Shown: in pieces, positions 18,144 through 26,874 of the stretch
Layout: each line of letters starts with the position of its first letter
Position numbering within the stretch: position 1 is the stretch's first letter
From: Psychroflexus salarius
GTDB taxonomy: Bacteria; Bacteroidota; Bacteroidia; Flavobacteriales; Flavobacteriaceae
Assembly (NCBI RefSeq): GCF_900129035.1
Contig: NZ_FQTW01000001.1
Coordinates: 372,001 to 436,000 of the forward strand
DNA length: 64,000 nucleotides
Reading direction: 5' to 3'
The notes under the pieces: model-generated
Seen by the model: only the letters and a program-made list of their open reading frames with translations
Databases searched by the model: none
What the model was told of the DNA's origin: nothing
Made by a program: the position numbers and the translations under genes

Positions 18144-19274
18144 TTAAAATAAATTGGTAACTGAATTAATAATTTCAGTCCTAATGGCTTTGTTACCACT
18201 TGCTGCTAATGCTACTGATATGAATAAACCAATCATAGCAGAACCAAAATCACGCGCAATCATATAAGCTGCCTTTTTCTTGTGCTTGTTTCCTTTTTTC
18301 TTTCTTGAAAGATTAATTGCTATTTCTCGGCCACCTATAATTCCCAAAAACACCCATGTTGTACTCATAGGAACTGTAGATATAAATAACTTGTAAATTA
18401 GTAAAATAACATAAGACAAGTCGATTAATGTCGCCGCTCTAATATCTGAAATACGTGTTTTTTCACTAACCACACCTTGTATTTTATCACCACGTAAGTA
18501 AAACAATAAGCCTAGACCAAAAAATATGGTTAAAGCAAACACTAAAAACTGTAATAAACTTTGCTCTCTAGGTAAGAATACGGCAATATTTGCGCCATCT
18601 TGCATTACCCAAGTTGCCCAAAGAGAACCACTAACCAACCATTGAACAATCACCCAATACTGGCTGTGTTTTCGGCTTTTAAAATACTTCCTAATCGTTT
18701 TGTAAGATAAATACCAAACTAGAAACGATAATACAAAAGCCATAATGTAGCCTGACCAACTTTTAAGAACAACTGAAGTGATACCCGATGTATCTGCACT
18801 AAAAACACTAAGTAATAAAAAAGTTGTAGATACCGGCATCCTTAAACGCGTCAGAATCAATAATACTAGTGGTGCTATAACTTGAAAAAACGTAAACTTA
18901 TCAGGATGTGGATAATCGGTGGTGCCATCTGGGTTAGTCAGACGTTGATAAGTAACATCACCATCAAAATAAATCCAACTAAATGTGACGGTTGCTAAAA
19001 AAATACCACCTATAAAAAGCCAAAGAATCCACCATTTTTTAGCCTTATTACTTTCAATAAAAGTTCCTAAAGATTGAATACTATCGTTTGCAACAGCAGC
19101 ATAGGCAGCAAAAAAGAAACCTATCCACATGGCTAGGTTTGCACTTGAAGTTGATGTTGCCGCAAGAATAATTCCTACAAGAACTATGATTAAGAAATTT
19201 TTCTCTTCAGTTAAGAAATCGAGTATGTTAAGATAAGGCTTGTCCCGATCGTAACGTTTAAACTTTTTGGCCAT
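18144..19274 (-). CDS. Divergent PiT-like (inorganic phosphate transporter family) membrane protein
   Basis: The 376 residues have about ten membrane segments. Two internal half-repeats recall the PiT signature: AYAAVANDSIQSLG with MPVSTTFLLLSVFS in the first half, and MQDGANIAVFLPR with VPMSTTWVFLGIIGG in the second. PiT proteins are H+ or Na+/phosphate symporters with GANDxAN and PVSTTH motifs, and both motif types are present here in altered form. Whether it carries phosphate is uncertain. It is followed without a gap by the amidohydrolase lipoprotein gene. The family link rests on motif similarity only. Confidence 0.6.
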   Translation of the reverse strand: MAKKFKRYDRDKPYLNILDFLTEEKNFLIIVLVGIILAATSTSSANLAMWIGFFFAAYAAVANDSIQSLGTFIESNKAKKWWILWLFIGGIFLATVTFSWIYFDGDVTYQRLTNPDGTTDYPHPDKFTFFQVIAPLVLLILTRLRMPVSTTFLLLSVFSADTSGITSVVLKSWSGYIMAFVLSFLVWYLSYKTIRKYFKSRKHSQYWVIVQWLVSGSLWATWVMQDGANIAVFLPREQSLLQFLVFALTIFFGLGLLFYLRGDKIQGVVSEKTRISDIRAATLIDLSYVILLIYKLFISTVPMSTTWVFLGIIGGREIAINLSRKKKGNKHKKKAAYMIARDFGSAMIGLFISVALAASGNKAIRTEIINSVTNLF

Positions 19275-19360
19275 TTGTTAATTTTGCTTCATTTGGTTGC
19301 ACAAATCTATTGTAACTTGAATTTTCTAATGTTTCTTTTATGTTAAGAAAAAGACTAATA

Positions 19361-21079
19361 TTACCAATCAAATTTATAGGTTAGACCTCCTAGAACTTGT
19401 ATCCCTTGAACTTGATAAGCCTTCCATCGTGGCTGATCAGCGCTTAATAAATTGTTTCCGTTAACAAAAACAGAAAAACGCTCGGTAATGGCGTAATCTA
19501 AGGCAAAATTTAAATCTATAAAAGAATCTAAGCTTTTCGTATATGTTTGTTGATTGCCTGTAACTACGCTTGTGGTTGTTCCATTAAAAGCTTGGCGCTC
19601 GCCAACAAAGAAAGTGGTTAAACCGAATCGCCATCTATCAGTAAAATTGTAATGACCGTAAAACTTAGCTTCAATTTCTGGACGATTCCAAGCTTCAACT
19701 TCGTTGTTTGTGTTGTAAGCAAAGTAATTAACGTCTAGTCCTAAATCAAGATCTTCATCTGGTGTATAATTAAAAGATAAACCAGCATTCAATTGTGTCA
19801 TATCATCATAAACAATTTCAAAACTGTTGTTTTGTGAGTAAGCATTGTTTGGTTCAAGATTTACTGTAGCAATGCTTGGCGCTTCGTAATTGTGTTTAAA
19901 AAGATAAGTGTTATCAAAATCAGCATAACCAAGCTTAGCAACCGCTGTTAACTTACCTATTTTAGTCTGTAGACCTAAACTGGCATCATACATTTTATTG
20001 GTTGGTGAAATCCTTAAATTTGGTGAAACAAATGGATTTTCATTTGCAAAATCACGATAGGTATTTTGTGATAAATCACCATCGATAATTGTAAACACAT
20101 TTAAGTTTTCTGTGATATTATAATTTGCACTGATTTTCGGATAGATAAAAAAGTTTGTTTCACTTTCTTCAACATTAGCATTTAAAACTACCTTGGCACC
20201 TGCATCAATTTCAATACCAGCAATATTAAACTGTGTGCGAGGTAAAACACTAATATTGTAAAAACTATAATCTGAAACATCAAGCGACTCATCGTAAGTT
20301 GTTGTTAAGTAGTTTAACTTCAACTGAAGGTCTAAAACTTGCTCGTAACCAACTAATAATTCAGATTTAAGCTCTAAATCGATAAAGTTTTCAGCAGAAT
20401 TAAAATCATCTGAAAAATTATAATAATTAAGATTTGCAGTTTTAACCCAAGTATCATAAAATTGAACGCCACCTTCTAAACCTAATTCAAGATAGGTTTG
20501 TGCTACATCGTCCTGAATAACATAATTAGTTGGTAATTGAATGCCGTACCAATTAAAAATATCGTGGTTCAAATTAATGCCAACATTCCATTTTAAGTTT
20601 CGCTCAGTTGAATGCAAGCCCAAACCCAAACTAGTATTAAAATAGTGGTCATCTACTAAAACATCTTCTATACCACCTTGTGAGGACAAATGACTAAAAT
20701 CTATGCTAATATTTTTTTGACGATCAATCGAAAAATCTGAATATAATTCACCTAAACCAGTGGTGAAATTTCCGAAACCAAGACGCGCATAACTATTGTA
20801 AAATCGTGGTTTAGGAGGTAAAATAACGCCAGATGCACGACCTTTAGCTGGCGTAAATGTTGAAGCTACCGGAATTGAAATAAACTTATAGTTAACTGAT
20901 TTTGGCTGAATTTCTAATTTGTTACTTTCGTTGGGTTTTTGTTTCACCTTAAAAGCATCATTAACTGTAGGAGAATATTGTTTAACAATAATCAATTTTT
21001 CGGTTGTGATGGTATCTTGTGCATTAGACCAATAGAAAGCGAAAAATACTGCTAATATTAATTTAAACCTTAACGCCAT
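19361..21079 (-). CDS. Outer-membrane beta-barrel protein (TonB-receptor-like, no plug)
   Basis: The protein is about 572 residues from the ATG at 21079; an upstream in-frame ATG at 21103 adds eight residues before the signal peptide. The signal (MALRFKLILAVFFAFYWSNAQ) is followed by a short proline-rich periplasmic segment (TPAKGRASGVILPPKPRFYN). Next come many alternating amphipathic strands and a C-terminal GGLTYKFDW, ending in an aromatic residue as outer-membrane barrels do. The strand pattern resembles TonB-dependent receptor barrels but the plug domain and TonB box are missing. Substrate or partner is unknown. It is divergent from the aldehyde dehydrogenase. Confidence 0.72.
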   Translation of the reverse strand: MALRFKLILAVFFAFYWSNAQDTITTEKLIIVKQYSPTVNDAFKVKQKPNESNKLEIQPKSVNYKFISIPVASTFTPAKGRASGVILPPKPRFYNSYARLGFGNFTTGLGELYSDFSIDRQKNISIDFSHLSSQGGIEDVLVDDHYFNTSLGLGLHSTERNLKWNVGINLNHDIFNWYGIQLPTNYVIQDDVAQTYLELGLEGGVQFYDTWVKTANLNYYNFSDDFNSAENFIDLELKSELLVGYEQVLDLQLKLNYLTTTYDESLDVSDYSFYNISVLPRTQFNIAGIEIDAGAKVVLNANVEESETNFFIYPKISANYNITENLNVFTIIDGDLSQNTYRDFANENPFVSPNLRISPTNKMYDASLGLQTKIGKLTAVAKLGYADFDNTYLFKHNYEAPSIATVNLEPNNAYSQNNSFEIVYDDMTQLNAGLSFNYTPDEDLDLGLDVNYFAYNTNNEVEAWNRPEIEAKFYGHYNFTDRWRFGLTTFFVGERQAFNGTTTSVVTGNQQTYTKSLDSFIDLNFALDYAITERFSVFVNGNNLLSADQPRWKAYQVQGIQVLGGLTYKFDW

Positions 21080-21172
21080 GAGATGTTTTATCTTTAGATT
21101 CACAAATTAACTAAACTTTACTGTAATAGTTAACTCAACTTTAGAGTATTTTATTTTATAACTCAATTAAAA

Positions 21173-22555
21173 ATGAGAGAAGCAGAGCTAATTAATTTAT
21201 ACCAGAGTCAAAAGAATTACTTCAAAACAAATCAAAATCCTGATTCTAAATCAATTATTTCCCAGTTAAAGTGTCTAAAAGCTGAAATTAAAGCCAATGA
21301 GCAACTAATTATTGAAGCTATACATGCTGATTTCAAGAAACCAGAATTTGAAGTATTGACCACCGAATTATTTGTGGTATACAAAGAACTCAATTTATTT
21401 ATTAAGAACATTAATTCATGGCGAAAGCCAAAACGCATCAGTTCTGATTGGCTTAACTTCCCTTCAACCGATAAAGTTTATCACGTGCCTTGGGGAAACT
21501 GCTTAATTATCGCACCCTGGAACTACCCTTTTCAGCTTGCCATTACACCACTAATTGGAGCGATAGCTTGCGGTAACACTGTTATTTTAAAACCTTCAGA
21601 ATATGCGCCAAACACAGCTAGAGTCTTAGAAACTATCATCAGCAATGTCTTTGACACCAAACAAGCTGCAGTAGTTCAAGGTGCTGTTGAAACCGCTCAA
21701 AATTTACTGAACTTAAAATGGGATTATGTGTTTTTTACAGGCAGTGTGCCAGTGGGTAAAATCGTAAGTCAAGCTATCGCAAAACACATGACACCTCATA
21801 CTTTAGAATTAGGTGGAAAAAACCCATGTATCATCACTAAACATGCTAACTTAAGCATAGCTACAAAACGTATTATTTGGGGTAAATTTATCAATGCTGG
21901 GCAAACTTGCATTGCTCCAGATTATATCTTGATTGATCAAACTCTAAAAACTGAATTTATTAAAGAATTTAAAAAACAGATTGAAGCGTTTTATGGTGAA
22001 AATATTCAAAAATCGACTGATTATAGCCGAATTATAAGCGATAAACATTTCGATCGTCTGAAAAATTTTATTGATACAGAACAAGTCATTTATGGTGGGC
22101 AAAACAATAGAAGTCATCGGTTTATAGCACCAAGTTTAATTGAAGCACCTAAACTTGATAGCGATATTATGCAAGAAGAAATTTTTGGACCACTTTTACC
22201 TATTTTTACTTTTCAAGATTTAAACGAAGTTGAAACAATCATCTATAAAATTGATAAGCCGCTTGCGCTTTACGCTTTCACAACCAACAAAGCTGAACAA
22301 AATTATTTAATCAAAAACTTCGATTTTGGTGGTGGTGTTATTAACGATTGTATTGTACATTTCGTCAATGACAAACTGCCTTTTGGTGGCGTTGGCGCAA
22401 GTGGTTTAGGCAATTACCACGGTAAACACTCATTTAAAACATTTACAAGACAAAAATCAATCGTACACCGTAAAAATTATATCGATATACCAATTAAGTA
22501 TCCGCCATATAACAAAACCAAGTTGTTTAAAAAATTTCTAAGTTGGTTCCGCTAA
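21173..22555 (+). CDS. Aldehyde dehydrogenase (fatty-aldehyde/class 3 type)
   Basis: The 460 residues contain all ALDH landmarks: VIAPWNYPFQLAITPLIGA-type N-motif, FTGSVPVGK (NAD loop), LELGGKNP (general base Glu), NAGQTCIAPDY (nucleophile Cys) and EEIFGPLLPI. The short length and C-terminal KTFTRQKSIVHR with a basic, hydrophobic tail (KLFKKFLSWF) match class 3 fatty-aldehyde dehydrogenases. It likely oxidises medium or long-chain aldehydes with NAD(P)+. The last 18 bases overlap the convergent pxpC. There are no obvious functional partners nearby. Confidence 0.92.
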   Translation: MREAELINLYQSQKNYFKTNQNPDSKSIISQLKCLKAEIKANEQLIIEAIHADFKKPEFEVLTTELFVVYKELNLFIKNINSWRKPKRISSDWLNFPSTDKVYHVPWGNCLIIAPWNYPFQLAITPLIGAIACGNTVILKPSEYAPNTARVLETIISNVFDTKQAAVVQGAVETAQNLLNLKWDYVFFTGSVPVGKIVSQAIAKHMTPHTLELGGKNPCIITKHANLSIATKRIIWGKFINAGQTCIAPDYILIDQTLKTEFIKEFKKQIEAFYGENIQKSTDYSRIISDKHFDRLKNFIDTEQVIYGGQNNRSHRFIAPSLIEAPKLDSDIMQEEIFGPLLPIFTFQDLNEVETIIYKIDKPLALYAFTTNKAEQNYLIKNFDFGGGVINDCIVHFVNDKLPFGGVGASGLGNYHGKHSFKTFTRQKSIVHRKNYIDIPIKYPPYNKTKLFKKFLSWFR

Positions 22556-23392
22556 GCTAAATTTTAGCTTTTGCCGTGGTCTAGCTTGTGCTAATTGACA
22601 AATTGAATCTTCAGTAAGTTGAAAAATGCGCGGATAACCACCAGTTACTTGCGCGTCTCGCATTAAAATAATTAGTTTTCCGCCTGAAGTAAATTGAACG
22701 GTTCCTGGCAAAACAGGAGACGTTATAATCTCTTCTAATTGATGATCTAAACGCTCACTGATTTGATACGCCATACGGTCAATTTGATTAGAAATACTAA
22801 ACTCTGCATGTAATAGTTGATACTGAACCGAATTAGATAATAACTTAAATTCAGGCAACTTAAAACATTTTAATTCAATAACTTCCGAAAAATTGAGTTG
22901 TGTGTTTACAGTTGAAATTTCATCAAAATTTTCAGCTGAAGTATTAAAATCTATAATAGAATTATTGTCAAGTTTAGCTTGATCAAAAACATGAGCATAA
23001 TAGCTCGAGCTACCCATTTTTTGTTCAATTTGAAATCCATTTTTTACAGCCAAGTAAGTCCACATTCCGCTTTTAACACGCTTAAGATGCAAAACATCTT
23101 CTGCAAAAACTTTATAAATTTCAAAAGCTTGAATCGGTTTACCATTTAAAAGAATATCTGCATCTAAAGCAGCAAAAACGATATAAGTTGACTTAAAAAA
23201 TTGAAATTTTGCACCTTGACCCATAATTTCAATAACAGGTGCTTGCTTAGGATTTCCTAAAATTCGGTTAGCATAAGTACTTAAACGTGAATCCATTACT
23301 CCCGAAATAGGAATACCCATTGTTAATCCCGAATAACGACCTTGGTCTTGTATACTCGCTAATGGACCAGATTTAATTACTTTAAGACTCAT
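22538..23392 (-). CDS. pxpC: 5-oxoprolinase subunit C
   Basis: The 284 residues carry the PxpC/KipA motifs: QDQGRYSGLTMGIPISGVMD at the N-terminus, ANRILGN, and the C-terminal RDAQVTGGYPRIFQL. PxpABC is the ATP-dependent prokaryotic 5-oxoprolinase that opens pyroglutamate to glutamate and disposes of a spontaneously formed glutamine cyclisation product. It overlaps pxpB by 11 bases and completes the operon. The 3' end overlaps the convergent aldehyde dehydrogenase by 18 bases. Confidence 0.92.
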   Translation of the reverse strand: MSLKVIKSGPLASIQDQGRYSGLTMGIPISGVMDSRLSTYANRILGNPKQAPVIEIMGQGAKFQFFKSTYIVFAALDADILLNGKPIQAFEIYKVFAEDVLHLKRVKSGMWTYLAVKNGFQIEQKMGSSSYYAHVFDQAKLDNNSIIDFNTSAENFDEISTVNTQLNFSEVIELKCFKLPEFKLLSNSVQYQLLHAEFSISNQIDRMAYQISERLDHQLEEIITSPVLPGTVQFTSGGKLIILMRDAQVTGGYPRIFQLTEDSICQLAQARPRQKLKFSLAEPT

Positions 23393-24128
23393 CTACAAAT
23401 CGATTTTGAAAATTAATATCAAGCTGTATTTCGGCTTTAATTTCGTCGTACTCATTTCTATTGATGGGTTTAAAACGAATCGTATCTCCAGCTTTTAAGA
23501 AAGTCTTTAGCTCTTTTGCATCAAACAGACACAAAGGCGTTTGACCGATGATTTGCCAACCTCCAGGCGAATTTACAGGATAAATACCAGTTTGACGACC
23601 TGCAATACCAACTGAACCAGCTGATATTTTTGGTCGCGGTTGAGACTTTCGAGGTAAATACAAGTCTTTTTTAACTTGTGATAAATACGGAAAACCAGGT
23701 AGAAATCCTATAAAATGAACGCGATAAGATTGTCCAGAATGCAAGCGTATTAAGTCTTGTTTAGATAACTCTTTTTTATGCTCGAATTCTTTGGCATCGA
23801 TTGAAAATTCATCGTCATAACAAGTTGGAATTATAACTGATCTGAAGCCTAGATTATAAGGTTCATTGGCATTTAAAAGCAGCTGTCTAAGCGCTACTTT
23901 TTCACCATAGAAATCATTTATAGTGAAATTATAAGTAACTAATAATGAATTATATGTAGAGTTTACCTGAAGTAATTTATCACTAATATTATCCAGTAAC
24001 CAACTTCGCTTTTGAAGCAACCAATCTAATGAAAAAAGTTGATGATTAGCATCAAAAGTTATTAAAATTGAACGTTCACTATACTTAACAATATTAGAAA
24101 TTATAGTAGATTTATCTTTCAATTTCAT
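23382..24128 (-). CDS. pxpB: 5-oxoprolinase subunit B
   Basis: The protein is 248 residues from the ATG at 24128, which overlaps pxpA by 17 bases. An upstream in-frame ATG at 24164 would overlap by 53 and adds a non-conserved N-terminus. Diagnostic motifs are IGFLPGFPYLSQV, LPRKSQPRPKISAGSVGIAG and SPGGWQIIGQTPLCLFD, which define the KipI/PxpB family. In Bacillus, the related KipI also inhibits sporulation kinase KinA, but the complete pxpABC set here points to 5-oxoproline hydrolysis. It works as a complex with PxpC. Confidence 0.92.
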   Translation of the reverse strand: MKLKDKSTIISNIVKYSERSILITFDANHQLFSLDWLLQKRSWLLDNISDKLLQVNSTYNSLLVTYNFTINDFYGEKVALRQLLLNANEPYNLGFRSVIIPTCYDDEFSIDAKEFEHKKELSKQDLIRLHSGQSYRVHFIGFLPGFPYLSQVKKDLYLPRKSQPRPKISAGSVGIAGRQTGIYPVNSPGGWQIIGQTPLCLFDAKELKTFLKAGDTIRFKPINRNEYDEIKAEIQLDINFQNRFVDES

Positions 24129-24843
24129 AACCAAATTTTGGGAGTTGTTCGTGTAAATACTCAAGGTGATTTAAGGTTAATTTTGAATCGCTATGTAAAC
24201 AAATTGTATCTATAGTTTGCTTTTTAATTTTTCCAGAAGTCGATATGATTTTTGCTTCAGCTAAATTTAAAACCTGATTAAAGATTGCTTTTGAAGTATC
24301 ATGCATTGCATTCGAAAATTTTCTTGGCGTTAAACTAAAATCATCTGCATAAGTGCGATCTGCGAAACCTTCAACCCAGTACTTAATTTTATCTGACTTA
24401 AAGTTTAACAGCTCAGATTCTGGCAAAGTAAAAACGACCACTTCCCTATTTAAATCTTCAATAACTTCAAAACATAATTTGGCTAAATCTTTATCTTTAG
24501 CTAAGTGATTATATAAAGCACCATGAAATTTAATATGATGCCAATCTGCATCTTCATCTTGACATAATTCTCTAAAATGATGTAATTGTGCGCTTAAAGA
24601 TAATCTCAATTCTTGCGAACTAATATTCATCAACTTACGACCAAAATTTTCTTTATCTGGAAATGAAGGATGTGCGCCTATTTTAACCTGATGTTGTTGC
24701 GCTTGTTGAATGGCTTTTTTTATACTTGTTTCAGTTCCATAATGACCACCACATGCAATATTACAACTTGAAATAAGTGGCATGATTTGTGACTCATACT
24801 CGTAACCTTCAGCTAAATCACAATTAATATTAATTGGTTTCAA
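24112..24843 (-). CDS. pxpA: 5-oxoprolinase subunit A (LamB/YcsF family)
   Basis: The 243 residues begin with the family signature INCDLAEGYEYE and SCNIACGGHYGTE, followed by KIGAHPSFPDKENFGR and the FHGALYNH metal-site-like segment. PxpA is the catalytic metal-dependent hydrolase-like subunit of 5-oxoprolinase. It is first in pxpA-pxpB-pxpC, divergent from the MuiA-like gene with 76 bases between. No dedicated regulator is adjacent. Confidence 0.93.
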   Translation of the reverse strand: MKPININCDLAEGYEYESQIMPLISSCNIACGGHYGTETSIKKAIQQAQQHQVKIGAHPSFPDKENFGRKLMNISSQELRLSLSAQLHHFRELCQDEDADWHHIKFHGALYNHLAKDKDLAKLCFEVIEDLNREVVVFTLPESELLNFKSDKIKYWVEGFADRTYADDFSLTPRKFSNAMHDTSKAIFNQVLNLAEAKIISTSGKIKKQTIDTICLHSDSKLTLNHLEYLHEQLPKFGYEIER

Positions 24844-24919
24844 ATTAGTTTTTGCTGAAATTTAATTATCATTTGCAAGATTTTAAAATTATTAACTACA
24901 TTTCCTAAAAATTAAATAT

Positions 24920-26803
24920 ATGCGATTATTATTTTTAATGACTCTCAGCTTTTTAAGCTTCTGTTCATTGGCTCAACAAAAATTAAAACTAACCCCTAAA
25001 ATAACTGAAGCAACTGTTTATAGAACAGGAGCAAAAGTGACAGCCGAAAAACAAGTTTATTTAAATCAAGGCGAAGCAGTTGTTGTTTTTGAAAATTTAT
25101 CTCCTAATATCGACAAAAACAGCATCCGCATTAAAGGACTTGACGGTATAAGCTTAAATTATTTCACTTATGAGACAGATTATTTAAAAAAACAAGATAT
25201 TTCAAAACAACTTGAAAACTTAAAAGAGCAACTATCTCGTATTAATCGGAAAATTGCCATAAAAACAAATCAAATTGATGCCTTAAATAAAGCGCAAGTC
25301 TTGTTAGAAAAAAATCAAGAGTTAAATACGTCTAATAATGAATTAACAGTCGCTAAGATGAATGCTTACGCTGAGTATTATAGGAATAAGATAGAAGATA
25401 TCAATACAAAAATATACGACTTGCAAGTTGAAACTATCGAACTCAAAACCGAACAAAGTGCACTTCAGCGTGAAATAAGAAAATTAAAAGGTCAGCAAAC
25501 AAATCATCGTGGAAAAATAAGTTTTAACCTTAAAGTCACTAAAGCATCTCAAAAAAAATTCAGTATAGATTATTTTATTTATGACGCTGGTTGGTTTCCA
25601 ACATTTGATCTTTCAGCAAAATCTATTAAAGATGATATGAATTTAGCCTACAAAGCTAAAGTCTACCAAGCATCAGGTCGCGATTGGTCTAACATCAAAC
25701 TCAGTTTATCGACCGCAAATCCAGAAACCGATACACAAATGCCTGAATTGAGTCCATTATATGTAAATTATTTATCTCGATACAATAAAAACACAAGCAA
25801 TTCTTACGATTTTAGTCATTTAAACTATAATAGAGGTGTTAGAAATGTTAGCGGTGTAGTTCTAGGCAATGACGGCTTGCCATTACCTGGCGTAAATGTT
25901 CAAGCTGGTAATAATGGCACACAAACTGATTTTGACGGCCGCTATAGTATCGATATTAACGGTGCAAAATATTTAACTTACAAATATTTAGGCTTTAAAA
26001 CAGCGCGGGTTCCAGTGTATAGCTCTACAATTACCCTAAATCTACTCACCGATGCTTCAGAATTAAGTGAAGTTGTTGTTACAGGATACGCAAAGTCTAA
26101 TAAAAGAAAAAGCAGTATAGAAACAGTAGAAAATGAAGAAGTTGTTTACGACAATGAAGTTTCTCAAATACCTGTCACTACAAATGAAGGTAATAGTTTT
26201 AGCTTTAGTTTTCCTAATGAAGTATCTCTAAAAAGCAGTTTAAATAACTCTAATTTTGACATCAATAATTATCAACTAAACACTGAATACAATTATTACA
26301 TCGCTTCAGAATACTCGAAAGCCGCTTATTTAATTGCAAAAATAAGCGATTGGCAAGATTTAGATTTAGTAAGCGGTGAGGCCAAAATTTACTTTAATAA
26401 TTCTTATGTTGGTCAAACTTCAATTGATGTCAACACAACCGATAAAGATTTACTGATTTCTTTGGGCAAAGATGATCAAGTAATCATTAACCGTACAGAT
26501 GTCAAACAAGAAAACAAGACCTCATTTTTTGGTTCAAATAAAATCATCACAAAAACATTTGAAATTGATATAAAAAACAACAAATCTTCAGCTATTTCAA
26601 TTTTGGTTGAAGAACGAACACCGATTTCACGCCAAGAAAATATTAAAGTTGAAGAAGTAACACATAATGCTGATTTCCGTGATGAAAAAACAGGCTATTT
26701 ACAATGGGAGTTTAAACTTCAACCTAAAGCTAACAAACAGTTGAAGTATTCTTATCAAATCAAATACCCAAAAGACAAAAACATCAATATTTCAGAACAA
26801 TAA
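24920..26803 (+). CDS. MuiA-like DUF4140/DUF4139 protein with inserted carboxypeptidase-regulatory domain
   Basis: This 627-residue exported protein has a signal peptide (about 1-19, SFLSFCSLAQQ), an N-terminal DUF4140-like domain (ATVYRTGAKVTAEKQV), a long coiled coil (about 90-190) and a DUF4139 beta-rich body (YDAGWFPTFDLSAKS; SLSTANPETDTQMPEL). About residues 308-392 interrupt the body with a carboxypeptidase D regulatory-like domain (VSGVVLGNDGLPLPGVNVQ, TDFDGRYSI, YLGFKTARV) ending in a TonB-box-like VVVTGY, as at the N-terminus of SusC proteins. Mucoidy-inhibitor homologs have no settled biochemical role. Stand-alone gene with a bidirectional terminator. Confidence 0.82.
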   Translation: MRLLFLMTLSFLSFCSLAQQKLKLTPKITEATVYRTGAKVTAEKQVYLNQGEAVVVFENLSPNIDKNSIRIKGLDGISLNYFTYETDYLKKQDISKQLENLKEQLSRINRKIAIKTNQIDALNKAQVLLEKNQELNTSNNELTVAKMNAYAEYYRNKIEDINTKIYDLQVETIELKTEQSALQREIRKLKGQQTNHRGKISFNLKVTKASQKKFSIDYFIYDAGWFPTFDLSAKSIKDDMNLAYKAKVYQASGRDWSNIKLSLSTANPETDTQMPELSPLYVNYLSRYNKNTSNSYDFSHLNYNRGVRNVSGVVLGNDGLPLPGVNVQAGNNGTQTDFDGRYSIDINGAKYLTYKYLGFKTARVPVYSSTITLNLLTDASELSEVVVTGYAKSNKRKSSIETVENEEVVYDNEVSQIPVTTNEGNSFSFSFPNEVSLKSSLNNSNFDINNYQLNTEYNYYIASEYSKAAYLIAKISDWQDLDLVSGEAKIYFNNSYVGQTSIDVNTTDKDLLISLGKDDQVIINRTDVKQENKTSFFGSNKIITKTFEIDIKNNKSSAISILVEERTPISRQENIKVEEVTHNADFRDEKTGYLQWEFKLQPKANKQLKYSYQIKYPKDKNINISEQ

Positions 26804-26835
26804 AATTCGCCTTAAATTCAGTATAAAATTTAATT

Positions 26836-26869
26836 TAAAAAGCGTTTTTCTTATTGAAAACGCTTTTTT
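26836..26869. terminator. Bidirectional terminator between MuiA-like gene and comM
   Basis: The stem AAAAGCGTTTT/AAAACGCTTTT is flanked by an A-run on the left and a T-run on the right, placed between the convergent stops at 26803 and 26875. It can serve both strands. Confidence 0.8.
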
Positions 26870-26874
26870 AATTT

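Noticed and set aside
22554-22575. AAGCT/AGCTT hairpin with T-run at the end of the aldehyde dehydrogenase gene
   Set aside because: The stem is only 5-6 bp and lies inside the coding end of pxpC; not convincing as a terminator.
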